Origin: Haliclona indistincta
Taxonomy: Eukaryota; Porifera; Demospongiae; Haplosclerida; Chalinidae
Assembly: GCA_964017065.1 (NCBI GenBank)
Contig: OZ024785.1
Location: 11,053,086-11,117,085, forward strand
Reading direction: 5' to 3'
DNA length: 64,000 nucleotides
The position numbers and the translations under genes were made by a program. Below are positions 1 through 10,654 of this stretch, in pieces; the stretch's first letter is position 1; each line of letters begins with the position of its first letter. The notes under the pieces are model-generated. The model saw only the letters and a list, made by a program, of their open reading frames with translations, had not been told where the DNA came from and searched no databases.

Positions 1-985
1 CCACAGTGTTCAATCCAGTATTGGCAGTCTTGCTTTGTGATGTGTGAAAATGCTGTCAGTACTAAATCCATCATGTCCATATGATTCATCTCAAGATCAC
101 TCTCATATGCCTTGATTAATGTCTTAAATTTAGAAAACGCCTCTTCAATCGGATTGTAATCCGGTGAATAGGGAGGAAGAAATATTACAAGAGCTCCTAT
201 ACTGGTGATCATATCGACTATACCATCAATGTGGTGTATGCTGGCATTATCCATGATGACTACGCAGTGTGGATTACTTCCATTGAAGTTGTGGCAGGAG
301 CTTTGAGTGGACAAAAGTATAAAAAGTATTACCATCAACAGTATCAGTCACTGTACTACACTCCATCACTCCCTCCATGCTAATGCATGCTATTGTGTTT
401 AAGCGTTCTCCTCTCACTAGCAGCTTGTGACTTGTTGCTGGTTTACCTTGCCAATTATATCCACGTTTTCTCAATGCATTCCTTCTGTCACAGCCAGTTT
501 CATCTAGAAACACAAACAAACCAGGGTCATAAACAGACATCTCAGCAGCGAAGTAGCTCGAAGGGCTTCGTCTCTTTGCTTAGCTACCATCTTCATCTGC
601 GTTCTTGAAAAGCCTTGGTGGCGCAGTGTTCGGCAAACAGTAGAAGTTGACACTCTTGTACCAGTGAGATACTCAACATGTGATTGTATTTCCCTCAAGT
701 AGACTCCAGGGCGCTCTAATACTACTTGAAGAATTACAAACAAAATGCTCCCGTTGATCTTCCTTGGTAAGTTGTCCTTGTTGTATCTTTTCTTGCTCAC
801 GTTGCCAGTGTTTATAAAAAGTTTTACTGTCAGCTACACGGTTGAGATGTCGACGTTCAAGTTCGAGGCTATCCGTTGGTAGGTATATTTTAAAGCGTGT
901 CGCTGATACACCATTCTCCACCGCAAGTCCTCGTCGTATGCACTACATCGTTGGGGTTCAGCACTACTGCGCGTAGCTGCCATGT
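1..985 (-). pseudogene. Broken IS630/Tc1-type transposase, cut by window edge
   Basis: Minus-strand remnant of a cut-and-paste transposase of the IS630/Tc1/mariner superfamily. The N-terminal helix-turn-helix begins MAATRSSAEPQ near 985. A second DNA-binding half (motif TGTRVSTSTVCRTL) lies near 640. The catalytic domain follows: FLDETG near 500 carries the first Asp, VVIMDNASIHH near 255 the second Asp, and SPDYNPIEE near 150 the Glu. There are 34 residues between the second Asp and the Glu, so this is a DD34E type. The frame breaks at about 834 (stop after DISTV), between 700 and 800, and near 540, so it cannot encode a working enzyme as written. The C-terminus runs off position 1. Confidence 0.85.
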
Positions 986-992
986 TTATTGT

Positions 993-1028
993 ATCATAGA
1001 TGATACAGTACACAGTATCATCTATGAT
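993..1028. repeat. Short palindrome upstream of the transposase
   Basis: Two 14-nt arms (993-1006 and 1015-1028) are inverted copies of each other, separated by 8 nt. They lie just 5' of the transposase start, where a terminal inverted repeat would be expected, but I could not see the matching end because the element leaves the window. Confidence 0.5.
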
Positions 1029-2031
1029 TGTCTGCTGACGACGCTTCACGGTTCACGCTTCACGAATCAAATTTAGCAAGAAGCGTGAAAACCGCTGTAC
1101 TACTTTCATTTGAAGTTCTTTATTCACTCTGGAGTCGGACCTGAGGCAAAATATTGTGGGCAACAAAAATAACTCATTGTCTGGAATTCGAATCAAGCAC
1201 TTCTTCACCAATTGGTGTAGCATAGCAAATTGATGGACAATACGTAGCGCTAGCGTTCACTCGGCAGGGAGAGGTGTCAGCAGCTAGGCTGCAGTTCATG
1301 TTGCATGCTTCGACATAGTCATAGATTATAGATAGATCACATAATTATAATAGTCATGAATATTATGCCACGCGGTAGACGTGGCATATTTAGGGTTGGG
1401 CGGAAAATAAGATGGCGGCTACACTTAGGCTAAACGCAATAATTCACGTATATCTTGGCTGTTGACGACATCAGGGGTATTTTAACTACCTAGGGGCTAT
1501 CCTAAGAGATAAGCGCTTACAATGAGTCTAATAATAAAGACTATAAGGCAAGTTGCTACGGGCATGGAAAGATGGCGTCTCGCCCGGAGGCACTGCTACG
1601 GCACTGCCATATCTTCGCCGTACGGGCGTTTCAAGCTAATCTAACGCTCTAAAGCTCTTTGCACGATTTGTGCGATTACAAAGAGACCTTCAGAAGCAAA
1701 AGAAACCAGGTCTAAGGTGGTAAACCAGAGTTCACGTGGTCACCCGTTTGTTCATCTTCTTTCTTCTTCTTATTCTTCTTCTTCTTCAGAGAGCCTAGCG
1801 CCGTGGCTAGTGAGCTATTCAAGACAAAACCTACACAGAAACTACACTAGTCGTTGGGAGCAGTGCACCTGATATCTATTTAAGCCTAAAACACTAGCAG
1901 AAGCGAGTATTTCCAGGAAAACAGCGATTTTTGGTCCGTAACAGACTCCATTCCATCATTCTGTTTGAACTCCGTTACTAGGTTACGCCTACTCGCGCAC
2001 GCAATTATTCTAATACAAGCGCACCTTAGTA
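1029..2031. other. Non-coding stretch
   Basis: No convincing coding exon seen on either strand. It holds a small hairpin at about 1372-1397 (arms around ATGCCACG/CGTGGCAT) and a TTC-rich simple repeat at about 1751-1787. Confidence 0.5.
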
Positions 2032-2326
2032 CAATTGAATGGCTCAATGCAAAAAGGGGATAAGTGACAATTTTTTCAAATTTGATATTTTACTACAGAT
2101 TTGTAGCCTTATCCTTCGTCTTTCTTTGTGCAAAGTGTCATAGGATTCTGTTGCTTCACTGCTCCACTGCAAAGCTATTTAATAGCATAACTGAGCATTA
2201 TTTAGAATCTGTGTATTTATAGCAATAGCTAAATATAGCAATCAAAAATACTTGAACTTTAACCCCTTTTTTCTCAAAATAATAAAATTGGTACTTATCC
2301 CCTTTTTGCACTGAGCCATTCAATTG
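2032..2326. mobile_element. MITE with about 36-bp terminal inverted repeats
   Basis: The sequence at 2032-2068 recurs in inverted orientation at 2289-2326 with two mismatches visible; both arms contain CAATTGAATGGCTCA followed by a run of A and GGGGATAAGT. The 295-bp unit has no coding capacity. The superfamily is not clear because the target duplication cannot be delimited. Confidence 0.7.
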
Positions 2327-2580
2327 CTTGGAACGCGAGTGCTGCTGCCATGCACTAGCAGTGTTCACAGCAGACAACGAGCAAATCGTCACTGTTACAC
2401 TGGATTTGTTTCTTCAGGCTTGTAAGAATGCTTAAGCTTAGCTAATGTTGCATGGTACGTCTTGCATGCATGCAGTGCAGCGTCGATCGCCAGCAGTGCA
2501 TGCAGTCAGCTGAAATACTAGGCTCTTTACACTGTATTAGCATAAGTGCCAACTAAGTCATTAATAAAAAAAGAAAAGAA

Positions 2581-2870
2581 ACAAGTAATAAAAACATTTT
2601 AACCAAAATGCAAGAGATTTAGGGTTGATATATTTATCGAAAAAGTATGGAAACAAGATTTTGAAATGAAAAGGATTGTAACAATAGCAGTATAATGCTA
2701 CCTCCCTAAATTAACTGCTTTCGATAGTTGTGGTTAATTTAATAGGGAGGTAGCATTATACTGCTATTGTTACAATCCTTTTCATTTCAAAATCTTGTTT
2801 CCATACTTTTTCGATAAATATATCAACCCTAAATCTCTTGCATTTTGGTTAAAATGTTTTTATTACTTGT
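2581..2870. mobile_element. Foldback element, arms about 135 bp
   Basis: The left arm 2581-2715 and right arm 2733-2870 are almost perfect reverse complements, differing by a 3-nt indel next to the 17-nt loop. As RNA or single-stranded DNA it would form one long hairpin. It has no ORF. The near identity of the arms suggests recent insertion or recent arm duplication. Confidence 0.85.
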
Positions 2871-2913
2871 AGAATATAGTATCTTTGGCATAGTAAACTG
2901 AAATTTAAATATA

Positions 2914-3062
2914 GGTTATACCATGAAAAGGAGGGCAATACGGGATTTAAATCACCGCGGAAACCGATAGTACAGACGACCCGAGCGCGAAGGCGTCTAT
3001 TTCGGTTTCCAAGGTGATTTTAATCCCGTATTGCCCGACTGTTTCATGGTATAAGGTATTTA
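2914..3062. repeat. Hairpin repeat with conserved internal loop, copy 1
   Basis: Imperfect inverted repeat. An outer stem (ATACCATG/CATGGTAT) is followed by an asymmetric internal loop (AGGAG on the left, CGACT on the right) and a longer inner stem (GGCAATACGGG...CCCGTATTGCC). The apex holds a further small GC-rich stem. The same loop and the same downstream motif (CCATA[CG]TGCGCT, here 3072-3082) occur in the hairpin at 30237-30345 although the stems are different. Confidence 0.7.
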
Positions 3063-3739
3063 TACCATACTGCGCTCTCAGGTAAGATTCTCAAGACTAC
3101 CAAGCACTGAAACAAGCCCTCTACTGTTGCGAGAAGCCAGTAGTGTCGCCGTTTCCATCTTCGAGCGACGATCGTGTAAGAGCGCGTCGTTTGAATTCAT
3201 AAGTTAGTGACGACGCTTCAGTTTACTATCTTCCAGCCGTGTAGAAGCACTACTTTGGGTCTCACTAGAATCGCTTAAGCATGGAGAAGCTAACTACGAA
3301 GTGTAAGTGCATGAATCAAATCTTTTTCCAAGCTACGACAGTATAACTGTTTTGTTCACAACGGGTCCATTCTGCGGTGTGATAAGTGAAATTGCATGGA
3401 GGTGTAATAAGTGAACTGGGAGGTGTAATAAGTGAAATAAATCACCTCGTTTTGAGCAATCTGATTGGTCAGAAACATTGAAGTATGGTATAACTGATGC
3501 TTAGCACTGAAGATTGGTCTACTCTGCTGAAATACATTCGCGTGTATGACCATGAGATCGGGGATAAAGTATAGCCACGCATGCGTGATGCGCTATGTGT
3601 ACGTATATGGACATATTCGGAGTCCCGTATAATTCCACGCCAGTCGCGCCATCATTATTCGTTTGTATCACTCTCCATCAGGAAGTTTGCGATCTTCATT
3701 CGTCACTGTATTGTTTCTTATAGTGGCGTAGGTTTTGAA
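3063..3739. other. Non-coding stretch with short tandem motif
   Basis: No supported gene. Three spaced copies of GGTGTRATAAGTGAA occur between 3376 and 3436. The last 200 bases probably include the promoter and 5' leader of the candidate gene starting at 3740. Confidence 0.45.
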
Positions 3740-4340
3740 ATGTCCAGGAAGCGCAAGCTGGAAGAGGACGAGTCCGACTCCGAACAGACGAATCCTATAT
3801 TTTCTCCTGGTAAGACACGCGTGATTGAGAGAGTTCATTTTTCACATCAGTTGGGTGGTGAATCTTTATTTGAGGTGTGTTCTCAGTTATAGAATTATTG
3901 TCAATGACTTTCTGTAGACTCCTCAACTGTCAAATCTTTGATCAAGTACACCTGTGGCAGCTTAGGACCAATGGAGGATTTTATGGAATGGCTACAAAAC
4001 AGAACTTTCATCATAAATGGAAAAGTATGTACCAATCTAGTCTAGCGAGCTATGGGACCCTCTATTGCCGCGAGCGAATCAGTGACGATGGGAGGTGGAG
4101 CACGTCAAAAGAGGGTCTAGCCATAGACATTAGAGACTATGTAACCGGGACTGGACTCTAGTAAATTTTTTCCGGATGATGGTTGCGGGTAGCCATTGTT
4201 ACGAGGGAATAAAAATGGTCTCCACACCAGCTTGATAATAGATAGCCAGATAGCCAGTGCCAGTACTGAACAAGGAGATCTTGGGAATGGTAGAAATGAT
4301 CCTTCGAAAAAAGAAACAAGAAGTACCACTTTCTATGAGG
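3740..4340 (+). CDS. Candidate small spliced gene, unknown function
   Basis: Unrecognised. Exon 1 is 3740-3809 (MSRKRKLEEDESDSEQ..., basic then acidic) and ends at a strong donor GTAAGA. Exon 2 is 3918-4024 (contains SLIKYTCGSLGPMEDFMEWL) after acceptor TGTAG and ends before GTATGT; the phases (1, then 0) fit. A further exon in the phase-0 frame is plausible at about 4252-4338 (acceptor GATAGCCAG, donor GAG|GTATAT, lysine- and serine-rich), but another open frame (4257-4580) covers the same stretch and I cannot choose between them. The product would be a small, probably nuclear protein judging only from the basic start. It could be a remnant of a larger gene. Confidence 0.35.
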
Positions 4341-4599
4341 TATATTTACACTGGCTGCAATTACATAGAGCTATGTGGTTGGGAAAGGAGCGCAGCAAAG
4401 TTTCGAGGGAACCAGAAAAGAACATTCCCAGCTCACTTATTGCTGAGTTCGAGTCAGCAACTGTACCCACTACTGTCGATGAAAGGATGTCGTCGGGGTT
4501 GGGCCAAACCATGCATACACTCGTTGTTGTCCCTGCCAGTCCACATCATCAGCTACACGACAAGTCGTCACAGAGAGTGATGGGTATATACATATAGAC

Positions 4600-5181
4600 A
4601 AGTTGGTGCTTTCAATCAGTTTGTAATTGCACGCCATAATAATTATTATTGTTCTCTATGTACATGAATCAAAATAATTTGACATTCTTCAATGGCAATA
4701 TGAGTTTTCTAGGCATTGACCGCGATGGCTGTAGAGGATGTCGGACACGATATCTCAGTGGTAATAAGAGAAGACAAGGTGCAATGGAGTAGATCTCGAG
4801 GTTTCCTGTCTCTTTAGAGTGAATAAAACGGTCAGGGGAAGGTAGAATCCTGAGTTGTGCGTATGGAATGTTGTGGTTGCCTATAAATTGTGCAAAATAC
4901 CTGATCCCATAGTGATTCTTTGTTTTCTTTGGTAAATCTATCATCTAGCTTATATGTGCAATTTACTTCCAATTCTCTTTGTCATGACAGGCTTTGCTGT
5001 CCTCACTTTCGGCCCTTGCTGCCCTCATCCTCAGCCCTTGCTGCCTTCACAGACAAAGACAATTGATGTATTAACTTGTCAAAATACTTACTTGAAAATT
5101 TTAATCATAAATGATGAATTACTTTTGTTCGTATAAATGTAAGATAGTAAGCTCTGTGGATTAGCAAGTCATTCTGCAACG
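4600..5181. other. No gene seen
   Basis: A 91-codon minus-strand ORF at 4669-4944 and a 60-codon plus-strand ORF at 4954-5136 are present but show no recognisable domain or splice structure. I see no other feature. Confidence 0.4.
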
Positions 5182-5765
5182 ATGGGCTGCTCAAAGTGCT
5201 ACAAGAGCTTTCCATCAGGCACATTTGGAGACAAAAAAGAATATGATAGACAGTCTTGGAAGTATCGCAACCATGCAGCTCATTTAGACCATCTATCCGA
5301 GATTAATGGTGCTAAAAACATAACTGATTAAAAAGCTTTTAAAACTTGGGAGCAAGATATTCAGAATTACTACGTTTGCCATACTTTGACATTGTTCAAT
5401 ACCATTGTGTAGATGTGATGCACAATCTATTGTTAGGAACAGCAAAGCATATGCTAAAGATATGGAAAGATGATAAGATTTTATCACCTGGTCAACTAGA
5501 AAATTAATAATACAAGATAAAATATTTCAAGACCTGATGAACCATCTTTGACCATCAATTCCGATTTAAAACCGCTAGTAACAGAACTCCTAGACCTGTG
5601 GCACTACGGACTTGCCATAAAGCAAAACACAATTCGTGCAGCATTACTCATTGCCACATGTGACCTTCCAGCAGCACATAAAGTGTGTGGGTGCTTAAGC
5701 CATTCTTCTCGCCACTGTTCACGGTGCACCAAGTTTTTATGTGATGTTTCTTACAGGTTGATTTG
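5182..5765 (+). pseudogene. EnSpm/CACTA transposase fragments in swapped order
   Basis: Two pieces of a Transposase_21-like protein. Piece 5182-5508 starts GCSKCYKSFPSG (a CxxC element) and ends with PYFDIV...VDVMHNLLLGTAKHM, which matches the conserved D-x-MHN catalytic region of the family; it has a stop and a frame change near 5328-5365. Piece 5552-5764 (LKPLVTELLDLW...LPAAHKVCGCLSH) corresponds to the part that normally precedes the CxxC element, yet lies downstream here. The locus is therefore rearranged or made of two insertions and is not functional. Confidence 0.65.
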
Positions 5766-5863
5766 ATAGAAAAATATGGGGTGTTTGTAAAACGCGGAAT
5801 ACGGAATAGCGGAACAAAAATTTGGGCGTGTACAACATAGGCGCAACTATAGAACCATCCAGC

Positions 5864-5869
5864 CACGTG
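5864..5869. promoter_or_regulatory. E-box (CACGTG) upstream of SIM gene
   Basis: A palindromic CACGTG lies about 50 bp 5' of the ATG at 5918. It is a plausible bHLH-factor site given the position, but a six-base match is weak evidence by itself. Confidence 0.3.
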
Positions 5870-5917
5870 ATTTTAGTGTGTAAACGGCTGATCCAGCTGT
5901 GTGTGTGTGTCGTGATT

Positions 5918-6649
5918 ATGGCAGAATCGGACTGTCCAGTAAAAAAACGCCCGAGGTGAGGCTCGCGAGATTCATATTTAACTAGAACGCGTGTTGATTA
6001 CGGGTACATGTGTAGGAAGGACGAAGAAGCTGACGTGATATTCGTGTCAGAAGAAAACTCTTCTAATTTTCAGAGGTAAGGTATTGGCAATGGACATGTA
6101 ATGGATTTATTTACAGCATGACCTTGCAGAGATAACAAGGAACTGTTGATATTTATTTCTGAAGACTCAAATGAATCAAATGGGTTGTCCGATGACCTGT
6201 CATTGTCTACTAAGTAAGTTAGCATAACCAAGACTGCTGTTTCAGTATGTGTGATCTTTTTAGAGAGAACAAAGAACCAACTGTAGGGGTGATAAATATT
6301 TCTGAAGACTCAGATGAATCAAATATGTTGTCTGAACAGTCTGATGATGATCTGTCAGTGCCTAAAAAGTAAGTTAACTGAAACTTCATAATAATGACCT
6401 GCAGTGCCAGGATGCACATAGCTAGCTAGTCAGCATAATTTCCCTTTTTTCTATTTAAACTATGGTAATGAGGTATCCAATTTCGCATATTTACCTGTGC
6501 GTGGGCGGGTCTGTAATGACAGTGTGCAGACAATTTTGTTTCTCGTATTTAGGCAAGAAAAGTGGATAAGTGGAAACCCTGAATACTATCGTGCTGATAC
6601 TGCTATACCGATTTTTGAACGCATCAGTGCAACCAGAAAACGTCTGTGA
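5918..6649 (+). CDS. Small acidic protein with three SUMO-interacting-motif-like exons
   Basis: A 127-residue protein from five exons: 5918-5955, 6016-6075, 6130-6213, 6264-6368, 6553-6649. All four introns are phase 2 with good GT-AG ends, and the joined frame is open from ATG to TGA, which is strong evidence for a real gene. The N-terminus is basic (PVKKRPR). Exons 2, 3 and 4 each encode a short beta-strand-like hydrophobic patch followed by acids and serines: DVIFVSEEN, ELLIFISEDS and VGVINISEDSDES. This matches the SUMO-interacting motif pattern (V/I-V/I-x-V/I plus acidic or phosphorylatable flank). Exons 3 and 4 are clearly duplicates of each other. The last exon (EKWISGNPEYYRAD...) is unrecognised. 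I infer a nuclear poly-SUMO-binding adaptor; no enzymatic domain is visible. Confidence 0.75.
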
Positions 6650-6702
6650 TTCCCACCAACATTGAACTTGATACCACCTACTATCGAATCGATAGTAGGT
6701 GG

Positions 6703-6782
6703 TATCGATTTTGTAGTTCGAATACTATCGATTTTGTAGTTCGAATACTATCGATTTTGTAGTTCGAATACTATCGAAATCG
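6703..6782. repeat. 23-bp tandem repeat, three copies
   Basis: Three exact copies of a 23-bp unit (starts TATCGATTTTGTAG) at 6703-6771, followed by a partial inverted copy. Just before it, at about 6674-6705, is a palindrome centred on CGAATCGATAG. It lies in the 3' flank of the SIM gene. Confidence 0.8.
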
Positions 6783-7222
6783 AACTACAAAAATTAAACA
6801 CTACAAATCAAACAACACAAATTGAATACGGTGCTTTGTCTTGATGATCAATTACCAAGTGCTTCTTTATTAGACCACTAATAACTGGGTAGATGAAAGA
6901 TATTGAAACCTCTTTGGCTTCATAGAGAGCTGTAGTTGCCATTAAAGCTGTAACCATTTAGGTCCCATTGATAAGGCTGGGCGGTATACCTATATTTAGC
7001 TATATCACAGTATTACTTCAGTATAGTGACGGTATATATTTTGTGGTTTGCTGATACCTGATACCGTCATACCATGTAATCAAACGGTATGTAACAGGTA
7101 TTATTGTGTAAACGGTTTACGTAGAACGTTTACATAAGTACAATGATTCTATTTGGCGCCTGATAACTTACCACCTGCTCGATTGTGAATATGGCTGAAC
7201 GCATGCTGTAAGCAAATTAGCA

Positions 7223-9775
7223 ATGTCAACTGGAAATCTCTTGGCAAAGAGTGGGACAAAAAGTATAGTGTGGGACTATTTTGGGTTTGAATGTGGGAGA
7301 GATGGAAAAGTGATCGATGATGGGAGAGCAACGTGTCGCATTTGTCGTCGACGAGCCATGGCTAAACAAGGCAATACGTCAAACCTGCTTTCACACTTGA
7401 GGAACTACCATTCAAAACTTTACTTAGAAGTCAAAGCAGCAATGGCCAAAGGAAGTAAGCCACCACCACCATCTGGAATGGCTGAGCCAACACTAGCTGA
7501 AACGGTAGAAAACAGCCAAAAGTATGAAAGAAAGGGGAAAAAATGGAAGGATCTAACTGAGGCAGTAACATACTCTATCTGCAAAGACTCGCTGCCTATC
7601 TATTCAGTCGAAAAGCCTGGGTTTAAGCGACTTTTGCAGACGTTCGATTCAAGATACGAGATACCGAGTCGATCTTACTTTTCGAAGACAGCAATACCTA
7701 ACTTGTATGCTTCAACTAAAGCTCATGTGAAGCACGAGATTTCCCAAGTACAGTTCTTTTCTGCAACAACAGATATGTGGTCAAGTATCGGAATGACACC
7801 ATATCAAAGTTACACTATCCACTTTATTGACGATGAGTGGAAGCTACAAGCCAGGTGCCTGCAGACGCAATTTTTACCAGAGGACCACACAGGTGCAAAC
7901 CTAGCAGAAGCTATGAGTGCAGCATTGGAGTCATGGGAGTTGAGTACACAAAATCAAGTATGCTTAACTACAGACAACGGTGCTAACATTGTTTGTGCAG
8001 CAAATCTGCTCAGCTGGCCTAGACTATCTTGTTTTGGGCACAATTTACACCTAGCTATCACTAACTCAATCAAAGAAGACCGTCGTTGCACTCGAGCACT
8101 GGGAGTATCACGAAAGGTTGTTAGCGCCTTCTCTATGAGCTGGAAGAAAAGGAGAGAATTGACTAAAGCACAGATCAATCTAAAGCTAAACCAGCGATCT
8201 CTTGTTGCTGATTGCTCAACTCGTTGGGGATCAATGGAGAAGATGGTACGCAGAATACTAGAACAAGAAGAAGCAATTCGTGTGGTACTAAGTGCAGACA
8301 GAAAAACTACCCATATTGTACCCACATGGCAAGATATCGATGTGTTGAAAGCAATTCATGAAGCTCTCTCTCCTCTCTCTAGCCTAACCGACATGCTCTC
8401 AGGTGAGGAGTATGTCACTGTTTCTGCTGTTCTACCGATGCTGACGCTTATCAGTGATGAATTGTTGAAAGATGAACAGTCTGACACACAACTCACCAAA
8501 GACATCAAGAGACGCATAAGAGAAGATCTTAACACACGGTACTCTGCAGTACCAGAGAAAACGACAGAAATCCTCAAAATTGCCACTTTCTTGGATCCTC
8601 GTTTCAAGACCAACTATATTAAGGTGGCGGGTAACCAGAATTAATGATATTCATGACTTTTGCAAGTAGCTGTATTTTCCTAGCCATGGGTATTCGTGCA
8701 GACAGAGTTGCCGCGTGCAGTTTGCTTGGCTATCGATAGGCATCGAATATAGCAAATTTCAGCAATGCATCGATAGCCATCGCGGAGCTACGAGCTCGCC
8801 CTGTGAAGACTAAGCACGATCGATTGTAAACACACTTTCTTTAGTTGTGCGAAAGGTACGAAGCTAAAACTGCTCAAGCAAGCTCATCTGCCATCTGTGC
8901 AGGTATCTATGCGATGATTTCGCCGAGCGCTGCTCGTACGCGATATTACAGCTACGCAGGCTGTGCTGTCTGGCACCACATAGCTGTAATATCGCGTACG
9001 AGCAGCGCTCGGCGAAATCATCGCATAGATACCTGCACAGATGGCAGATGAGCTTGCTTGAGCAGTTTTAGCGTCGTAACTTTCGCACAACTAAAGAAAA
9101 AGTGTTTACAATCGATCGTGCTTAGTCTCACAGGGCGAGCTCGTCGCTCCGCGATGGCTAACACTGCGTTGCTGAAACTTGCTATATTCGATGCCTATCG
9201 ATAGGCAAGCTAACTGCACGCAGCAACTCTGTCAGCACGAATACCCTTGGCTAGAAAAATACAGCTACTTGCTAAAATCATGAATATCATTAATTCTGGT
9301 TACCCGCCACCTTAAGGGCACTGATCTAGAAGACATCAAGCAGGTCCTGGTTGATGAGGCTCCTGATATTGTCAAGAATGAAACTCCATCAGCAACTACG
9401 TCATCAAGTGGACCATCTACTAGTGACCCACCACCAGTCAAGAAGCGTAATCTAGGCTCTTTGTTCAAGAACAAGGAACAAGATCAAGAACAGATGCCAG
9501 TACTGTCTGTTGAACAACGCATTCTTGTGGAGTTAGAAGGCTATGAGAAAGCATCTTTGCTAGACACTGAAGAAGATCCACTACAGTGGTGGAAAGTCCA
9601 ATCACACAGCTATCCTATCCTATCTAAATTTGCCAAGAAGTATTTGGCTGTTTGTGCAACCAGTGCTGCTTCTGAGCGTCTCTTTAGCACGTCAGGCAAG
9701 ATAGTTTCTCCCCTAAGAGCGTCCTTGAAGCCAGAGAAAGTGGATATGTTAGTCTTTCTTGCAAAGAACCTGTGA
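7223..9775 (+). pseudogene. hAT (ZBED-type) transposase split by a nested insertion
   Basis: Transposase that would excise and reinsert the surrounding hAT element. The first segment 7223-8622 begins with a BED zinc finger (WDYFGF, CRICRRR, then H-x4-H around LLSHLRNYHS). The RNase-H-like catalytic core follows, with ATTDMWSS, LTTDNGANIV and CFGHNLHLA. The second segment 9316-9775 contains the hAT C-terminal dimerisation region (DPLQWWKVQSHSYPIL and SAASERLFSTSG) and ends at TGA 9773-9775. The two segments are in the same frame across the inserted 8623-9311 element plus its extra TTAA; together they total 620 codons. As it stands, translation runs into the insert and stops at 8644. No other lesion is seen, so the insertion is young. 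Confidence 0.93.
8623..9311. mobile_element. Foldback MITE with TTAA target duplication
   Basis: A 689-bp element that is almost entirely palindromic: each end starts GGTGGCGGGTAACCAG, and the arms continue to the centre near 8960-8985. TTAA is present on both sides (8619-8622 and 9312-9315), a target duplication typical of piggyBac and Kolobok families. It has no coding capacity beyond mirror ORFs created by the palindrome. It disrupts the hAT transposase. A diverged relative lies at about 39944-40740. Confidence 0.9.
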
Positions 9776-9972
9776 CCATGATGCATTTAACCCACCTTTC
9801 ATCACTTATTATATCATCTTTGATCACTTAATTATAATATTCAATTTGATCGTTTATATATAAGCTGTCACTAGAAATGAGCTACAAATATAGGTATACA
9901 GCTATATTGCTATATATTTTTGGGATATAGTGGTACTATATTTGGTAAATACCGCCCAGCTTTACCCATTGA

Positions 9973-10630
9973 TCTTCTTTAAGATAGAGATGTCTATAAC
10001 TAGTTGAGGTGATCTGATCATCATGCATTACAGCATAGATTGCACAGTGTTGCTCCACAAGTCTTTCATACATGAAATAATTATGTGGAATTCCATCTAG
10101 TGCTTACGTCTTGTATAAAGACGATGTTCTTGTACTTTCATTTGTGTCTGTTTTTGCTACAATTCAGTTGTGGCGACAACACTGTGTTTGAAGTGGCCTA
10201 CTAGTTTCCGTGCAATAGCAGCTAGTCTAGTCAATGGATTGGATGAGAGCCCGTTGTTAATTGCGAGCTGCAAAGTGTGTCCAAATCAGCCAATGTCTTC
10301 CCAGCCTGTCTCTTCTTCTGTTTCTGAGTTTAGGATGTATAATTATCCTGCCTCAATTGTATTGCCGCCCATAGTAGTGTTTGGTTGAAATCCTTTCCCA
10401 ACGCCTCTGACCATAGTTAGCCTCTCAGCAATATCGTCATAATTAGCCTCTCAGATTATAAAATTATAATTATTATTATTGTCGTATCGTGTACTGACGT
10501 GGGTTTACAACATAGTATCTGGCTGGCTCAAATCATGATTCAGAATACACAGCACTGATTTAAATAGCAATAGAACAGCTACCGATTGTTCTTATTATTG
10601 CAATCAATACAATCATGATGTAATTATGTC
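9973..10630. other. Non-coding, probably includes a gypsy LTR
   Basis: No supported gene. The right part probably belongs to the 3' LTR of the minus-strand gypsy element, whose start (minus-strand TGTTACAGCCTGAC) is at 10641; the other LTR edge could not be located. Confidence 0.35.
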
Positions 10631-10641
10631 AGGCTGTAACA

Positions 10642-10654
10642 CTTCCTCCCACTT
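10642..10654 (-). other. Polypurine tract and LTR start of the gypsy element
   Basis: On the minus strand a purine run (AAGTGGGAGGAAG) immediately precedes TGTTACAGCC, the usual layout of a plus-strand primer followed by the TG of a 3' LTR. It sits directly after the integrase ORF stop, which supports the reading. Confidence 0.55.

Larger units (their letters stand above)
6972..9964 (+). mobile_element. hAT transposon with BED-finger transposase
   Basis: Bounded by 16-bp inverted repeats (TAAGGCTGGGCGGTAT at 6972-6987; inverted TAAAGCTGGGCGGTAT at 9949-9964, one mismatch). It is flanked by an exact 8-bp direct repeat CCCATTGA (6964-6971 and 9965-9972), as expected for hAT integration. Length is 2993 bp including a nested 689-bp foldback element. 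The subterminal regions contain repeated TATA/GCTATAT-type sequence. Confidence 0.93.

Noticed and set aside
8845..9090. Two mirror ORFs of 68 codons on opposite strands with almost the same protein
   Set aside because: They are produced by the palindrome of the TTAA foldback element and are not genes.
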